DNA of 64,000 bases, taken from positions 62,001 through 126,000 of the forward strand of contig NZ_CAJNBK010000001.1 in assembly GCF_905220975.1 (NCBI RefSeq), written 5' to 3'. Position numbers and translations under genes: made by a program. The notes below the pieces were generated by a model. That model did no database searches. It saw nothing but the letters and a program-made list of their open reading frames with translations, and was not told where the DNA came from. Shown here piece after piece: positions 12,091-21,327 of this stretch. Source of the stretch: Paraburkholderia haematera (GTDB taxonomy: Bacteria; Pseudomonadota; Gammaproteobacteria; Burkholderiales; Burkholderiaceae). How positions within the stretch are numbered: the stretch's first letter is position 1; the number at the start of each line of letters is the position of its first letter.

Positions 12091-13923
12091 GTGCCTGCTA
12101 CCCCGACGCCAAAGGCGTATTCATACATCCGCTTTTCGACGCCAGAACAACAATCCGGCGACTCATTCCGGCGGCAAACTGAACTCTCGCAGAAGTACGC
12201 CGAGGCTCATGGGCTGACCCTTGATGAAAACCTGACGTACCGTGATCTCGGGGTATCGGCTTTCGACAAGTCGAACATCAGAACCGGCGAACTCGGTGCG
12301 TTTCTCCGGGCGATCGATTCAGGTGCTGTCGAACCGGGATCGTATTTGCTTGTCGAGTCGCTCGACCGGCTTTCGCGAGCGAAGGTCACCGATGCGCTTG
12401 AGATTTTCATGTCGATCATCAATCGCGGAATCCGTCTTGTAACGCTGGCGGACGGCAGGGAGTACAGCAAGGAAAAGATAAACGAGCAATTCACGGAATT
12501 GATCATCTCGATTGTTGTGATGTCCCGCGCGCATGAAGAATCGCTAACCAAAAGTCGGCGATTAAAGGAGGCCTGGAAGGCGAAGCGTGGCAGGATCGGT
12601 GACACGAAGCTGACCGAAATGGCCCCGGCGTGGCTGAAACTGAATGAGGATAGGACGGCCTACTCGCTCATACCGGATCGCGTGGAGCTTGTTCAGCGCA
12701 TGTTCGAGTGGTCGAGAGACGGCATCGGCTCGGAAACCATCGCGCGGCGACTGAACCAGCAAGAGATTCCCACGCTCGGGACGCGTTCAGCAAACCAGTG
12801 GCACGCGTCGTACATCAAAAAGATCCTCGATAACCGGGCAGTCCTTGGCGAATTTCAGCCTCATACGCTCGTCAATGGCAAGCGTGTTCCCGAGGGCGAT
12901 CCGGCTCTAGACTACTTTCCGCGAATCGTCTCGGACGAAGATTACGTTCTTGCGAAGACAGCGCGTCAGTCGCGCCGGACGAATAGTGCCGGACGGAAGG
13001 GCCAAACGCTCTCGAATCTGTTCTCGGGAGTTCTTCGCTGCGGTTACTGCAATGGATCGATGGTGTATGTGAACAAGGGGCATAGCGGGCCGCGTGCAAA
13101 GTTGCTGGTCTGTGCGCGAGCGAAAGCGGGAAAGGGTTGCCACTACGTGGCGTGGGAATACCCGCAGTTCGAACGTAGTGTTCTGACGTACTGCAAGGGG
13201 TTCGATTTCGATTCGTTTCTCCAGACTCGCGATACGGTCAAGTCTGAACTTGCTGCGCTGAGTGCGCGGATAGCGGTACTCGAATCATCGAATGCTGACA
13301 ATCAACTGAAACAAGCGAACATTCTCGAAGCCATTGAATCGGGCGGATCAAAGTTCCCGCAGTTGCTGGCGCATATGGACAAACTGGAACAGGAGCGGAC
13401 GACGATCAATGCCGAACTGGAAGAGACACGACAGAAATATGATGTCCGCGCGAATGCGACAGTTGACGTGACGGCTGTTCGAGCATCGATTGACGACTTG
13501 CTACAACGGATCAGCGAACTGGAAGGCGACGAGCTGTACGATGTGCGAGCGCGGTTGAGCCAGCATATCAAGCGGCTCATCGTTCGAATCGCGATGTATC
13601 CCGGCGGCTATATCGACAAGCCGCTTTTTGTCGAGAGGCTGCGAGCACATCTGATCAGCATGGGAGCCAACACGAAGGCAGCGGACCAACACATCGCAAG
13701 CAGACTAAAACTGGCGCCGAACGTCAACGAGCGATGTTTCACGATGATTTCTCGTAGCGATGCTGTTCGGATGATTCGACCGGATCTCGACAATCCCGAG
13801 GTGTTGCACCGTGAGGTTCCCGAAGGCGAGCAAGGCACGGCGGTTCACGCAGCAAGCATCGGCGCACTGCTTGATAACCTGATGGAGTTTAAGGTCAGGA
13901 TGTCGCAACCCGCTCAGGACTAA
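12091..13923 (+). CDS. large serine recombinase (island integrase)
   Basis: Site-specific recombinase of 610 residues that should integrate and excise this island. The N-terminal resolvase domain starts YSYIRFS, with nucleophile Ser16. A recombinase domain follows (about residues 190-290), then a zinc ribbon with Cys317, Cys320, Cys341 and Cys350, then a coiled coil (about 380-450) of the kind that controls directionality. The GTG start lies 85 bases inside attL, the usual position. No recombination directionality factor is recognised. Small unknown island genes are candidates. Confidence 0.95.
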   Translation: MPATPTPKAYSYIRFSTPEQQSGDSFRRQTELSQKYAEAHGLTLDENLTYRDLGVSAFDKSNIRTGELGAFLRAIDSGAVEPGSYLLVESLDRLSRAKVTDALEIFMSIINRGIRLVTLADGREYSKEKINEQFTELIISIVVMSRAHEESLTKSRRLKEAWKAKRGRIGDTKLTEMAPAWLKLNEDRTAYSLIPDRVELVQRMFEWSRDGIGSETIARRLNQQEIPTLGTRSANQWHASYIKKILDNRAVLGEFQPHTLVNGKRVPEGDPALDYFPRIVSDEDYVLAKTARQSRRTNSAGRKGQTLSNLFSGVLRCGYCNGSMVYVNKGHSGPRAKLLVCARAKAGKGCHYVAWEYPQFERSVLTYCKGFDFDSFLQTRDTVKSELAALSARIAVLESSNADNQLKQANILEAIESGGSKFPQLLAHMDKLEQERTTINAELEETRQKYDVRANATVDVTAVRASIDDLLQRISELEGDELYDVRARLSQHIKRLIVRIAMYPGGYIDKPLFVERLRAHLISMGANTKAADQHIASRLKLAPNVNERCFTMISRSDAVRMIRPDLDNPEVLHREVPEGEQGTAVHAASIGALLDNLMEFKVRMSQPAQD

Positions 13924-13968
13924 CACGAAGCACCGTGACACTGCAAGTTCACATCAGGTAAGTTCTCG

Positions 13969-14910
13969 ATGAAAGCACAGATCGACAGACTAGGAGTGGC
14001 AGCGCTCGATTACTTTTTTTCTACGAATGGCTGGCTGTTTAGAGAGCAGATAACACACGACTATGGCATTGACGCGCACGTCGAGATTGTCGAGAAGGAC
14101 GGTCCGACCGGGAAGATAGTCGCCCTTCAGATAAAGTCGGGCAAGAGTTTCTTTGATGAAGAGACAGAGGACGGCTACGTTTTCAGAACGGATGATAAGC
14201 ATGTCACGTACTGGACGGAGCACTCGATGCCCGTTGTGATCGTTCTCTACGATCCTGAGTCGAAGCAGATGTATTGGCAAATCATCTCAGAAACCACAGC
14301 GGAAAGTACGGGGAAAAACTGGAAAATTCTCGTTCCAAAGTCGCACGTCTTCTCCGAAGTTGAGCGAACATTCCGTGCGTTCGGAGCGTTGACTCAACCC
14401 GAACCGTATGTCAGAAAGTTAAATGGGCTGCGTATCGACCGTCGATGGATTGAGAGAGTTGATGAGGGATACGAAGTGCGCGTAAGTTTTGACGATTGGG
14501 TTAACAAGTCGTTACCGCGGTTCCAGCTTACAATTTCCTGTGAAGAAGAATCCGAAACATGGCCAATGGTTTACGGAACGGGCATGGGTATCGAAGCCGT
14601 CTTAGCTCACCTCTTACCGTGGGCCGAATGTTTCCTTGATCGTGAGCTGCATCGGCAGGAAGCTGTAAACGAATGGATGAACCAGTGCTATCTGTGTCGT
14701 GACCCGGATGGCGACGCTCTCTACACGCAACCATTCGACCATTGGTATCAATCACCCGACGAAGAGATCGTGCCGATATCGTCGGATGGCGAGGTTGAGA
14801 GGTATTGTCTGCTCTTAAATCTCAACGAGTTGGGAAGTGCGTTCCTCGTGCTGGACGACTACCTAAGCGAGTCGTCCGATTTCGACCAGAGGGCGTTCAC
14901 GCTCGATTAG
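13969..14910 (+). CDS. DUF4365 protein, PD-(D/E)XK nuclease-like
   Basis: 313 residues. The N-terminal 110 match the DUF4365 pattern: a conserved helix, then YGIDAHVEI, then ALQIKSGKSFF, which fits a PD-(D/E)XK nuclease core (Asp, then Q-x-K). The rest is unrecognised. DUF4365 proteins are common in mobile and defence islands, but their role is mostly unproven. It starts 45 bases after the recombinase gene on the same strand and may be co-transcribed with it. Confidence 0.75.
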   Translation: MKAQIDRLGVAALDYFFSTNGWLFREQITHDYGIDAHVEIVEKDGPTGKIVALQIKSGKSFFDEETEDGYVFRTDDKHVTYWTEHSMPVVIVLYDPESKQMYWQIISETTAESTGKNWKILVPKSHVFSEVERTFRAFGALTQPEPYVRKLNGLRIDRRWIERVDEGYEVRVSFDDWVNKSLPRFQLTISCEEESETWPMVYGTGMGIEAVLAHLLPWAECFLDRELHRQEAVNEWMNQCYLCRDPDGDALYTQPFDHWYQSPDEEIVPISSDGEVERYCLLLNLNELGSAFLVLDDYLSESSDFDQRAFTLD

Positions 14911-15094
14911 ACGGGCGCACGGGTAGTGAGATATCAATCCGCTATCGTCGGCACATTTCCGCGTCCCGTTCTGGGTGCTTTCGGTAAGTCGGATTCAAGG
15001 CAAACTTTTGCGCCGAAACGGTAGAATCGCTGAAGCAGCGATGCGGTTGATTATTACTGACAGACCGTTGATTTCCACGTTAGCTTCCTTGTCG

Positions 15095-16366
15095 ATGCTT
15101 ACAAAACTACAATATTCAGTTCTATGCATTGGCTTCTTTGCCATAGATTCGATGTGCTTCGCATACGGCACGCCGGTGAACCAGAATGTCGGGCAGTCAG
15201 CGGCAAACAACTTAATCGTTAGGGCACCGATATCCGGCGTCCTGTCTTTTCGCACCGATCGAGCCTTCGCCGATTCCGCGATTCCTCCCGTGCTCGGAGC
15301 GCCGTTGGCGGCACAGTCTAGAAGCCTCGCTGACGAATACCTTTATTTCTACAATCAGGAGGAAGATTCAGTGAACCAAGTGCCCGTTGCCATGCTCGTT
15401 GGTGCCATGTTGGCAATCTCAACCTTCTACGCGAACGCAGCGAATGTGCAGGCAACGACTGATGCAGATGACCACAGCGCCATAACATTAGCTGCGGACG
15501 CCAGTCAGAAAATCTGTGGCGACGTCAGATTCGACGGAGACGATGTGCGGGGCGAACTGAAGCTGCAAGCTAAAGCTGCCTTGCCCGGCCTATTGAAGCG
15601 CTGGGGCTTGGGAAGCGCTGACGCATCGGGTTCGCTGAACACTAGTGGTTCCGCCTACCGAGGGCCGTCACGTGCAGATCTACCTGCGGTTATAAAGTCC
15701 ACCCAGGACTGCCGTTCTGAAATGGCGCGCTACATACTCAACCTTATGTACTCTTCGCGCGGGAAGTCCGGACCCTCACAGCGCGCTGTGTCGAACGCAA
15801 CCGCAATCGCGAAAACGGGAGATGTCCTACAACAGCAGAGTCAGAACGTCTTTGTGAACAATGCACAGGTGAAGATCCCATCGTTCACCATTACACAACA
15901 ACCTATGAGCATGTCGCCGACTTTTCACGTCGTACCCGACAGTCCCGGACAAGTTGACGGCGGCCCACAGCCGTTGACAAACGACCCTATCCCGCTCAAT
16001 GTTAGCGCCGCCGCGATCAACTCGTCGCCCAGTCAGAGTCGTATCGCAGATAGCGGGTCGCACTCCATCGAACTCATTCTTGGCCATCGGCGTAAGCTTT
16101 GGAATGGCGCATCGATCACCTTCATCGGTCGAGCGCTTGTGAACGGTCACTGGCAAGTCGCATTAGAGAGTAAAGAGTTGTGGGACTATGACAATCGAGT
16201 GAGTCTTCCGACCGGCGTGGGTCACGAGTACTCTAGCTTGATTCCAGAGGATGGCGAAGCAATGTATGTAGAAGCGCCGGACGGAGAATACAACTTAACG
16301 GCAGGTGACGCTCGTCAGCCACCGGACGGCTCCCCGTTGCGTGTGACAATACGTTTTACCAAGTGA
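15095..16366 (+). CDS. hypothetical protein, possible N-terminal membrane or signal segment
   Basis: I do not recognise this protein. From the ATG at 15,095 it has 423 residues with a hydrophobic stretch near the N terminus (LQYSVLCIGFFAI) that could be a signal or anchor, and a second one near residue 105. An open frame extends 40 residues further up, with ATGs at 14,975 and 15,041, so the start is uncertain. The C-terminal 110 residues look like a compact domain. It ends just before paired hairpins. Confidence 0.55.
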   Translation: MLTKLQYSVLCIGFFAIDSMCFAYGTPVNQNVGQSAANNLIVRAPISGVLSFRTDRAFADSAIPPVLGAPLAAQSRSLADEYLYFYNQEEDSVNQVPVAMLVGAMLAISTFYANAANVQATTDADDHSAITLAADASQKICGDVRFDGDDVRGELKLQAKAALPGLLKRWGLGSADASGSLNTSGSAYRGPSRADLPAVIKSTQDCRSEMARYILNLMYSSRGKSGPSQRAVSNATAIAKTGDVLQQQSQNVFVNNAQVKIPSFTITQQPMSMSPTFHVVPDSPGQVDGGPQPLTNDPIPLNVSAAAINSSPSQSRIADSGSHSIELILGHRRKLWNGASITFIGRALVNGHWQVALESKELWDYDNRVSLPTGVGHEYSSLIPEDGEAMYVEAPDGEYNLTAGDARQPPDGSPLRVTIRFTK

Positions 16367-16408
16367 AGCCGGCCTAGCAGGCCGCTTCACTGCAACACAA
16401 AGTGTTGC
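16364..16408. terminator. tandem hairpins after the 15,095 gene
   Basis: A long inverted repeat (GTGAAGC-GGCCT with one bulge) overlaps the stop codon. It is followed directly by a second, GCAACAC AAA GTGTTGC. Neither has a T tract. They may end transcription of the 15,095 gene or form an mRNA end structure. The following bases up to 16,634 hold no convincing gene. Confidence 0.45.
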
Positions 16409-16634
16409 GTGGAGTGATGGGGTAGTGACTATTCTTGCGTTCGATCAGATGTCCAATCGAGATTCCGACATCTGACTACGATTTTGATCGGCCATCGCCC
16501 TCGTTGCGCAACGCCGAATTGCAGGTAAGTGCAGATCAACATGGAAGCCCTGCGAACGAGGTCGCAGATGCTCAGGGTGCCTGTGTAACATTCAGTGCCG
16601 GTGATCTCCGCCTAAGTGCGAACAAGGAAAATCT

Positions 16635-17261
16635 GTGTACGAGCTGCCGGACAGGATGCGTCAAAGGCTTGCGGAAACGGTCATTAGTCCATCGTCAGCG
16701 TTGGGACTTAACCCTGGTGCTGATGAGCAAAAGGCCATCCGTATGCAACTCCGCGAGATTTCGCTGAAGGAACTGACGCGATTCACCAACGACCCCGATG
16801 AATTTGGACTATGGTTAGACGAACAAACGGCCCGGGTCAGAAAAGCCTTTTTTCATCGGAATAAATTCATTGTTGACGCAACTAATAGCGAAACTGGGCA
16901 CTATGGCTGGGGATACGCGCGAAAATTCGTTAACCTATTTTTGGCCGATGCTGCGCGTAATCGCGCACTAATAGATGCGTACAAGCTCGATCAGATGGAG
17001 CATCTTTTCGAAGTCCCCCTTGATCAGCACGTTACCGATTGTTTAAAAGCCGCCGCAAAGTGCGGATGTGTGCAACCCGTCGAGTTGCCGAAGTGGGAGC
17101 GGATCTATAAGCTCCGGCCTGAAGACAGCGCTGAGTTTCAGCGATTTGCGCTCAAACTAAGCGAAGGAATCGACTGGCGTCGGCACAATCTTGATCTCAT
17201 CTTCTGGCGACGAGAGAAGGCTCAACGGAAAATCTGCGCCTTTTGCAGACCGTCTATCTGA
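16635..17261 (+). CDS. hypothetical protein
   Basis: 208 residues, no family recognised. It starts with GTG behind AAGGAAA. The sequence is soluble and rather acidic/aromatic (WGYARKFVNLFL, LDLIFWRREKAQRK), with composition typical of a real protein and no repeats or membrane segments. It could act on its own; the next gene is more than 160 bases away. Confidence 0.6.
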   Translation: MYELPDRMRQRLAETVISPSSALGLNPGADEQKAIRMQLREISLKELTRFTNDPDEFGLWLDEQTARVRKAFFHRNKFIVDATNSETGHYGWGYARKFVNLFLADAARNRALIDAYKLDQMEHLFEVPLDQHVTDCLKAAAKCGCVQPVELPKWERIYKLRPEDSAEFQRFALKLSEGIDWRRHNLDLIFWRREKAQRKICAFCRPSI

Positions 17262-17428
17262 CGGCTGTCTGCGATCATAGTCGGTATCGACGCAAACACA
17301 CGTCCTCTAGTATTCAGTGTTTCTTTGTAGGGTGTTGTCACCGGCACGTCCTCGGCCGCAAATTTCTGCGCCCATCCCTTGTAGGCTAGATAGCATTTCC
17401 TTGCAATTTCACTACAAGGGAAATTTTC

Positions 17429-17752
17429 ATGGTCACGAAACCTGTGCGTGACGAGATGGGTCGCATCATCGGCTTCGAAGAAAAGACCAGCAATGGAAGC
17501 ACGGTCGCATACGATTCGCGGCGTAAGAGGCTTGGGTTCTACAGTTCGCCATCGAAGAACACTCACGAGTCGGATGGTCGGCGAGTAGGTGCCGGTGATC
17601 AGACGGGCCGGTTGCTCGGACGATCTGAACGAAAGAAAGGATGCGTCGCTGAATGTTTGTCTTGGGCTGTACTATGGATGTGCAGATACCGTTCGAACAT
17701 CGGCGATTCGCCCCCGTTCGGCCAAAAGCGGTCCGTCACAAACGGTATATGA
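17429..17752 (+). CDS. small hypothetical protein, possibly frameshifted at C terminus
   Basis: 107 residues behind AAGGGA. The first 60 residues form short glycine-ended strands (GRIIGFEEKTSNGSTVAYDS, then RRLGFY, then GRRVGAGDQTGRLL) like small beta-strand repeat proteins. After residue 63 the composition turns Cys/Trp/Arg-rich and unlike protein-coding sequence, so the original stop may have been lost by a frameshift. Confidence 0.5.
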   Translation: MVTKPVRDEMGRIIGFEEKTSNGSTVAYDSRRKRLGFYSSPSKNTHESDGRRVGAGDQTGRLLGRSERKKGCVAECLSWAVLWMCRYRSNIGDSPPFGQKRSVTNGI

Positions 17753-17841
17753 GCAGGCCGTTCACGAGGACCAATTCCTTCGATTAGCGCTCGAGAGCTG
17801 TGTCACAATCGCTTGTTTAAACGGCGCTCCGAGGGCGAGGC

Positions 17842-18489
17842 ATGGGAACAACAAAAGCGCACTGCAATACATGCGGGGGCAATCGAAATCATGAAGTCGT
17901 ACACTCCGAAACGACGTCATGGAGCGATGACGACCACAACGTCTCGGGTAGCGACACATACGAGACACTTAAGTGTCTGGGTTGCGAAAATATTAAACTT
18001 CGGCATACCTCATGGTTCTCCGAAGAGCCCGAGTCCGCGGTCAATTATTTTCCTCCCGCTATTTTTCGTCCGCGTCCGAAATGGATGGAACAGTTGTGGA
18101 TTGAATTGCCCGCCGAAGACGGGTTCGTTGACGAGTTGCTCAAGGAAATTTACGTTGCCATCCACAACAATCTTCGGAGTCTAGCGGCTATGGGCGTCCG
18201 ATCCCTTGTCGAAAAAGTGATGATCTCGAAGGCTGGCGACAAAGGCAGTTTTCTTAAGAATATCGCGGAGTTCGAGAGGCTCGGGTATGTTTCCCGGATT
18301 CAGCGCGAGCGGATAGAGGCAATCCTTGAAGCAGGCCACGCCGCGATTCATCGAGACTTTAGACCCACGACGAAAGACGTAATTACGCTTGTCGATATCG
18401 CCGAGCATATCGTTGAGACGGTCTACCTCCACGAGTCGAAGGTAAATGAGCTTAGGAAGCGGGTTCCTCCTCGGATCGGGAAACCCTAG
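17842..18489 (+). CDS. DUF4145-like protein with zinc-binding N terminus
   Basis: 215 residues. The N-terminal CNTCGGNRNHEV plus a later CLGCENI form a four-cysteine zinc site. The C-terminal half resembles DUF4145 (AMGVRSLVEKVM...FLKNIAEFERLGYVS...LEAGHAAIHRDFRPT). DUF4145 domains often accompany restriction or other defence genes, but their role is unclear. The ATG at 17,842 places the zinc motif near residue 8. Confidence 0.7.
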   Translation: MGTTKAHCNTCGGNRNHEVVHSETTSWSDDDHNVSGSDTYETLKCLGCENIKLRHTSWFSEEPESAVNYFPPAIFRPRPKWMEQLWIELPAEDGFVDELLKEIYVAIHNNLRSLAAMGVRSLVEKVMISKAGDKGSFLKNIAEFERLGYVSRIQRERIEAILEAGHAAIHRDFRPTTKDVITLVDIAEHIVETVYLHESKVNELRKRVPPRIGKP

Positions 18490-18536
18490 TGCACTGACGC
18501 GTGGTTACTTGAGCCCATCACCCCACTCACAGTCGG

Positions 18537-18752
18537 TTAGTCTTGCTCCGCGAACGCCGCATCTCTTTCTGCAACGGCCTTCTGCAATTGCCTCCACGCG
18601 AATGCTGTGTGCCATTCGTGCCATGCTTCTTCGAGTTCCCAGAATTTCTTCGTAATCGGGTGTTCCGGATCGGCTGGTGGCACGAATCCATATCGCGTCA
18701 TCCATCGTTCGTGGTAAGCCTCGTCAGCTCGTTGCTGCTGATGTTCGTTCAT
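18537..18752 (-). CDS. small hypothetical protein
   Basis: 71 residues, rich in Glu, Trp and His, predicted mostly helical, no family recognised. A good ribosome binding site (GGAG, five bases before ATG) supports it. It lies alone on the minus strand between plus-strand genes. Confidence 0.6.
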   Translation of the reverse strand: MNEHQQQRADEAYHERWMTRYGFVPPADPEHPITKKFWELEEAWHEWHTAFAWRQLQKAVAERDAAFAEQD

Positions 18753-18915
18753 ACTGTCTCCACTTCGCGACCGGGGTTTGTTGTTCGCGCGTTCAAGTAT
18801 TTATCGCCATAGGTACGCAGTGGACGGAGGCGTTTCGAAGAGGAAGTGATGTGTGCGTCTGATCTGACGTTCGCTTATCATTTCCGGTCTGCACCCGCGA
18901 CCGGAAGCGTGAACC

Positions 18916-19758
18916 ATGCATTTAAGCGAGATTGACCCGCTCGATTGGATTGACCAGATCGATCTGGACGATAAAGAGCCTGATTCGGATTCGACGTCGA
19001 AGAAAGCAATTCATCAGTTCATGATGTATGAATGGACGATCTGCTTTCGCAAGAACGCAGATTTCAAGGCGTATTGCGACGCCAAGCGAAGCGGCGACGC
19101 CGAAATGTGTTCGGTGCTTGAGGCGAAGCATGTGCGAATCGCGGAACTATACGAAGACTGGGGCGACATTCATGTGTCGCCCGAGGACGATCCAGAAAGC
19201 TTGAGGCTGCTTTATAGTCTTGCCACAAATCCTCTATTTGCTCTTCCTGAAGCGGAAAAAAGCGGTGTAGCGCTCTGGTCACGCCTCCAGAAATCGGACC
19301 ATGCTGCGTTGGTTAAAATTCCAAAGGGGCTCAGGAAGGAGCAGCTTCTGGAGGTGTTGGCTGACTTCGTGGAAGAAAACCCCGATATCCTTGGCGATGG
19401 ACCAAAGTACGAAATCGGTCAGATCAAGGGGAAGTCGCGGGAAGATGTCTTGAAGCTGGTCCGACGAGCTTCGCTGGCCTATAAGTTTCTAACCGACATG
19501 AGGCCGGAAGGTGTTTCTACGAAGGCTATGGCTGAGAAATTCATCCAGCAGGTCGTTGACGATCCGGAAGCACGGTCCATGCTCGGTCTAAACTGGCGCA
19601 TCCATGGCGAGCTGAATCAACAGCTATTCGAACAGGGCAAACGTTCTGCCGATGAGATAAAGAATTACACGCGAACGTTGACCAACCTGAATGACTTCTA
19701 CGCGGCCTGCATCGAAGGCACGATTCGCGGAACGTTTCCGTCCAACATGAAAACGTAG
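18916..19758 (+). CDS. hypothetical protein
   Basis: 280 residues, soluble and acidic at the N terminus (DWIDQIDLDDKEPDSDS), helical after that. No domain recognised. It has a clean reading frame and a well-formed Rho-independent terminator after the stop. It precedes the H-NS-like gene but is separated from it by that terminator. Confidence 0.65.
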   Translation: MHLSEIDPLDWIDQIDLDDKEPDSDSTSKKAIHQFMMYEWTICFRKNADFKAYCDAKRSGDAEMCSVLEAKHVRIAELYEDWGDIHVSPEDDPESLRLLYSLATNPLFALPEAEKSGVALWSRLQKSDHAALVKIPKGLRKEQLLEVLADFVEENPDILGDGPKYEIGQIKGKSREDVLKLVRRASLAYKFLTDMRPEGVSTKAMAEKFIQQVVDDPEARSMLGLNWRIHGELNQQLFEQGKRSADEIKNYTRTLTNLNDFYAACIEGTIRGTFPSNMKT

Positions 19759-19783
19759 AAGGTCGCAGCAGGATCGCAGCCGA

Positions 19784-19816
19784 AGCCCGGATTATCCGCA
19801 TGTCTCCGGGCTTTTT
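19784..19816 (+). terminator. Rho-independent terminator
   Basis: AGCCCGGA and TCCGGGCT pair around a 13-base loop, followed by TTTT. It lies 25 bases after the preceding stop. Confidence 0.8.
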
Positions 19817-19948
19817 CGATTCAAGCGATTTTCTACATCGAAATCGGATGCTTGTCAAGGAATCGTATGGCTACAAGCGATTCCCCAAAAGCAGATGGAC
19901 GTTCCTTCATCATTCATCTCGTTCACTAACCGATACAAGGAGAACGAG

Positions 19949-20635
19949 ATGAACCGGAACGAAATCGTGGCAACGCCCACCGCAATCGAAGCAGCTTCGC
20001 AGTTCGTAAGCATTGGCTACCAGCAAATTGACGCGGAACTTGCGCGCTACGAAGCCGAAACCGCCGCGCTCAAACAACGCATGGACGCACTCGCGGAGCG
20101 TCGTGAAGGTATGCGTCAGCAAGCGTGCAATCAAGCTCTTCCCGAGATCGTCGAACGCATGACTACGCACGGGATTACGTTGGAACAGGTGCGCGCGGCT
20201 TTCGCAGCAGCCAAACCGGCCGTTACTGTCATCCACAAATATTGGAATCCGGAAACCAAAGAGACGCACTCCGGCAGGGGGACCCTGCCCGGATGGCTGA
20301 TCGGTAAGACGGGTAAGGGTCGCATGGGTGATCCTCGTTATCTGAATCCGGATTGGATCGCGAAGGAAGACGCAAAGGACGCGGCAATGAAGGAAGCGAA
20401 GGCAGCAAAGGCAGCAGCGAAGAGCAAGTCCAGATCGTCGGGCGGTTCCGGCGCCGTTGAGGCGCCGGCTTCGAACGTCGCGGACGCTGCTTCGAACGAT
20501 GCGCCCATGGACGGACACGCACCTTCGATTTCGAGCAGTGGCGCGGAGATGACCGCTGAGAACGTGGCCGCACTCGATGTAACTCGCGGCGGTTCGGACG
20601 CTGCTACCAACGCTATCGCCTCGAACCTCAGCTAA
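19949..20635 (+). CDS. H-NS family nucleoid protein, island-encoded
   Basis: 228 residues from the ATG behind AAGGAG (an upstream in-frame start at 19,895 lacks a ribosome binding site). The N-terminal half is a coiled coil (about 25-70), as in H-NS/BpH3/MvaT-like oligomerisation domains. The DNA-binding motif follows: WNPETKETHSGRGTLPGWL, close to the family pattern of P-E-T then SGRG-x-x-P-x-W. An Ala/Lys-rich then Ser-rich tail ends the protein. Island-borne H-NS proteins usually silence A+T-rich foreign genes, which would reduce the cost of carrying this island. Confidence 0.85.
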   Translation: MNRNEIVATPTAIEAASQFVSIGYQQIDAELARYEAETAALKQRMDALAERREGMRQQACNQALPEIVERMTTHGITLEQVRAAFAAAKPAVTVIHKYWNPETKETHSGRGTLPGWLIGKTGKGRMGDPRYLNPDWIAKEDAKDAAMKEAKAAKAAAKSKSRSSGGSGAVEAPASNVADAASNDAPMDGHAPSISSSGAEMTAENVAALDVTRGGSDAATNAIASNLS

Positions 20636-20726
20636 ACCACGACTAGAAGACGTAAACAGACGGCGTACATCAAGCACTTTAATTAGTACACCGATTTATA
20701 TAAACAAAAAAATCAAAGGTGATTGC

Positions 20727-21179
20727 ATGAATAAGACCATTGAACCGATTCTCCGTAACTGTGTTGAGCCTGAACTTGTTCGCGATCCGGATTGCTGGAT
20801 GTGGCTCAACGAACTGCAGAGCAAGCTTTCGAGTGAAGACGCTGAGGGCGTATCAGGGGTGATTGCAGAGATGCGTGAGCGCCGTGCGAAGCCGAAGGAA
20901 CAGCGTCTGATCTCGCATTCTGGATCCATTTGGTCTAAGGAGGTTGATGAATCGTTCGAGGAATGGCTCACCGAAAACGGTTGCGGCGAGATCTTCACCG
21001 CGCAGTACCCGGATGGCGGTTGGCTCGTATGTTTCTTGGAAAACGCACCCGATTCTTTCCATGAGTTGGTGGAGTCGTGCCAGGCGATCCACGGAAAATT
21101 TACGGAATTCGGCGGAGAGTATGACGGGTGGAATTTCCTGGGGCGCTTCATGGTTTCTCACCGCGTAACGCAGAAATAA
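20727..21179 (+). CDS. RraB-like protein 1
   Basis: 150 residues. The C-terminal half (GWLVCFLENAP, then a helix, then GGEYDGWNF) resembles the RraB fold, whose founding member inhibits RNase E; the terminal G-G-E-Y-D-G-W motif is the strongest sign. The N-terminal 60 residues are helical and not recognised. A second protein with the same ending follows at 21,328. Whether either binds RNase E is unknown. Confidence 0.55.
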   Translation: MNKTIEPILRNCVEPELVRDPDCWMWLNELQSKLSSEDAEGVSGVIAEMRERRAKPKEQRLISHSGSIWSKEVDESFEEWLTENGCGEIFTAQYPDGGWLVCFLENAPDSFHELVESCQAIHGKFTEFGGEYDGWNFLGRFMVSHRVTQK

Positions 21180-21327
21180 TCCTCTAGCGGGCGGCAAGTG
21201 CTGGTCGTTGCAGCATCGATCCTGTAGAGCCGCTACTTCGCATCGAGATAGTGAATAGACGATTGGTTGTGGAACTCATAAGTTCCATATCTTAAGCATG
21301 ACTATATAGCTTTAAGGAGAAGTGAAG

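Noticed and set aside
16435-16767. 110-codon open frame overlapping the 16,635 gene
   Set aside because: No ribosome binding site, atypical composition, and overlap with a better-supported gene.
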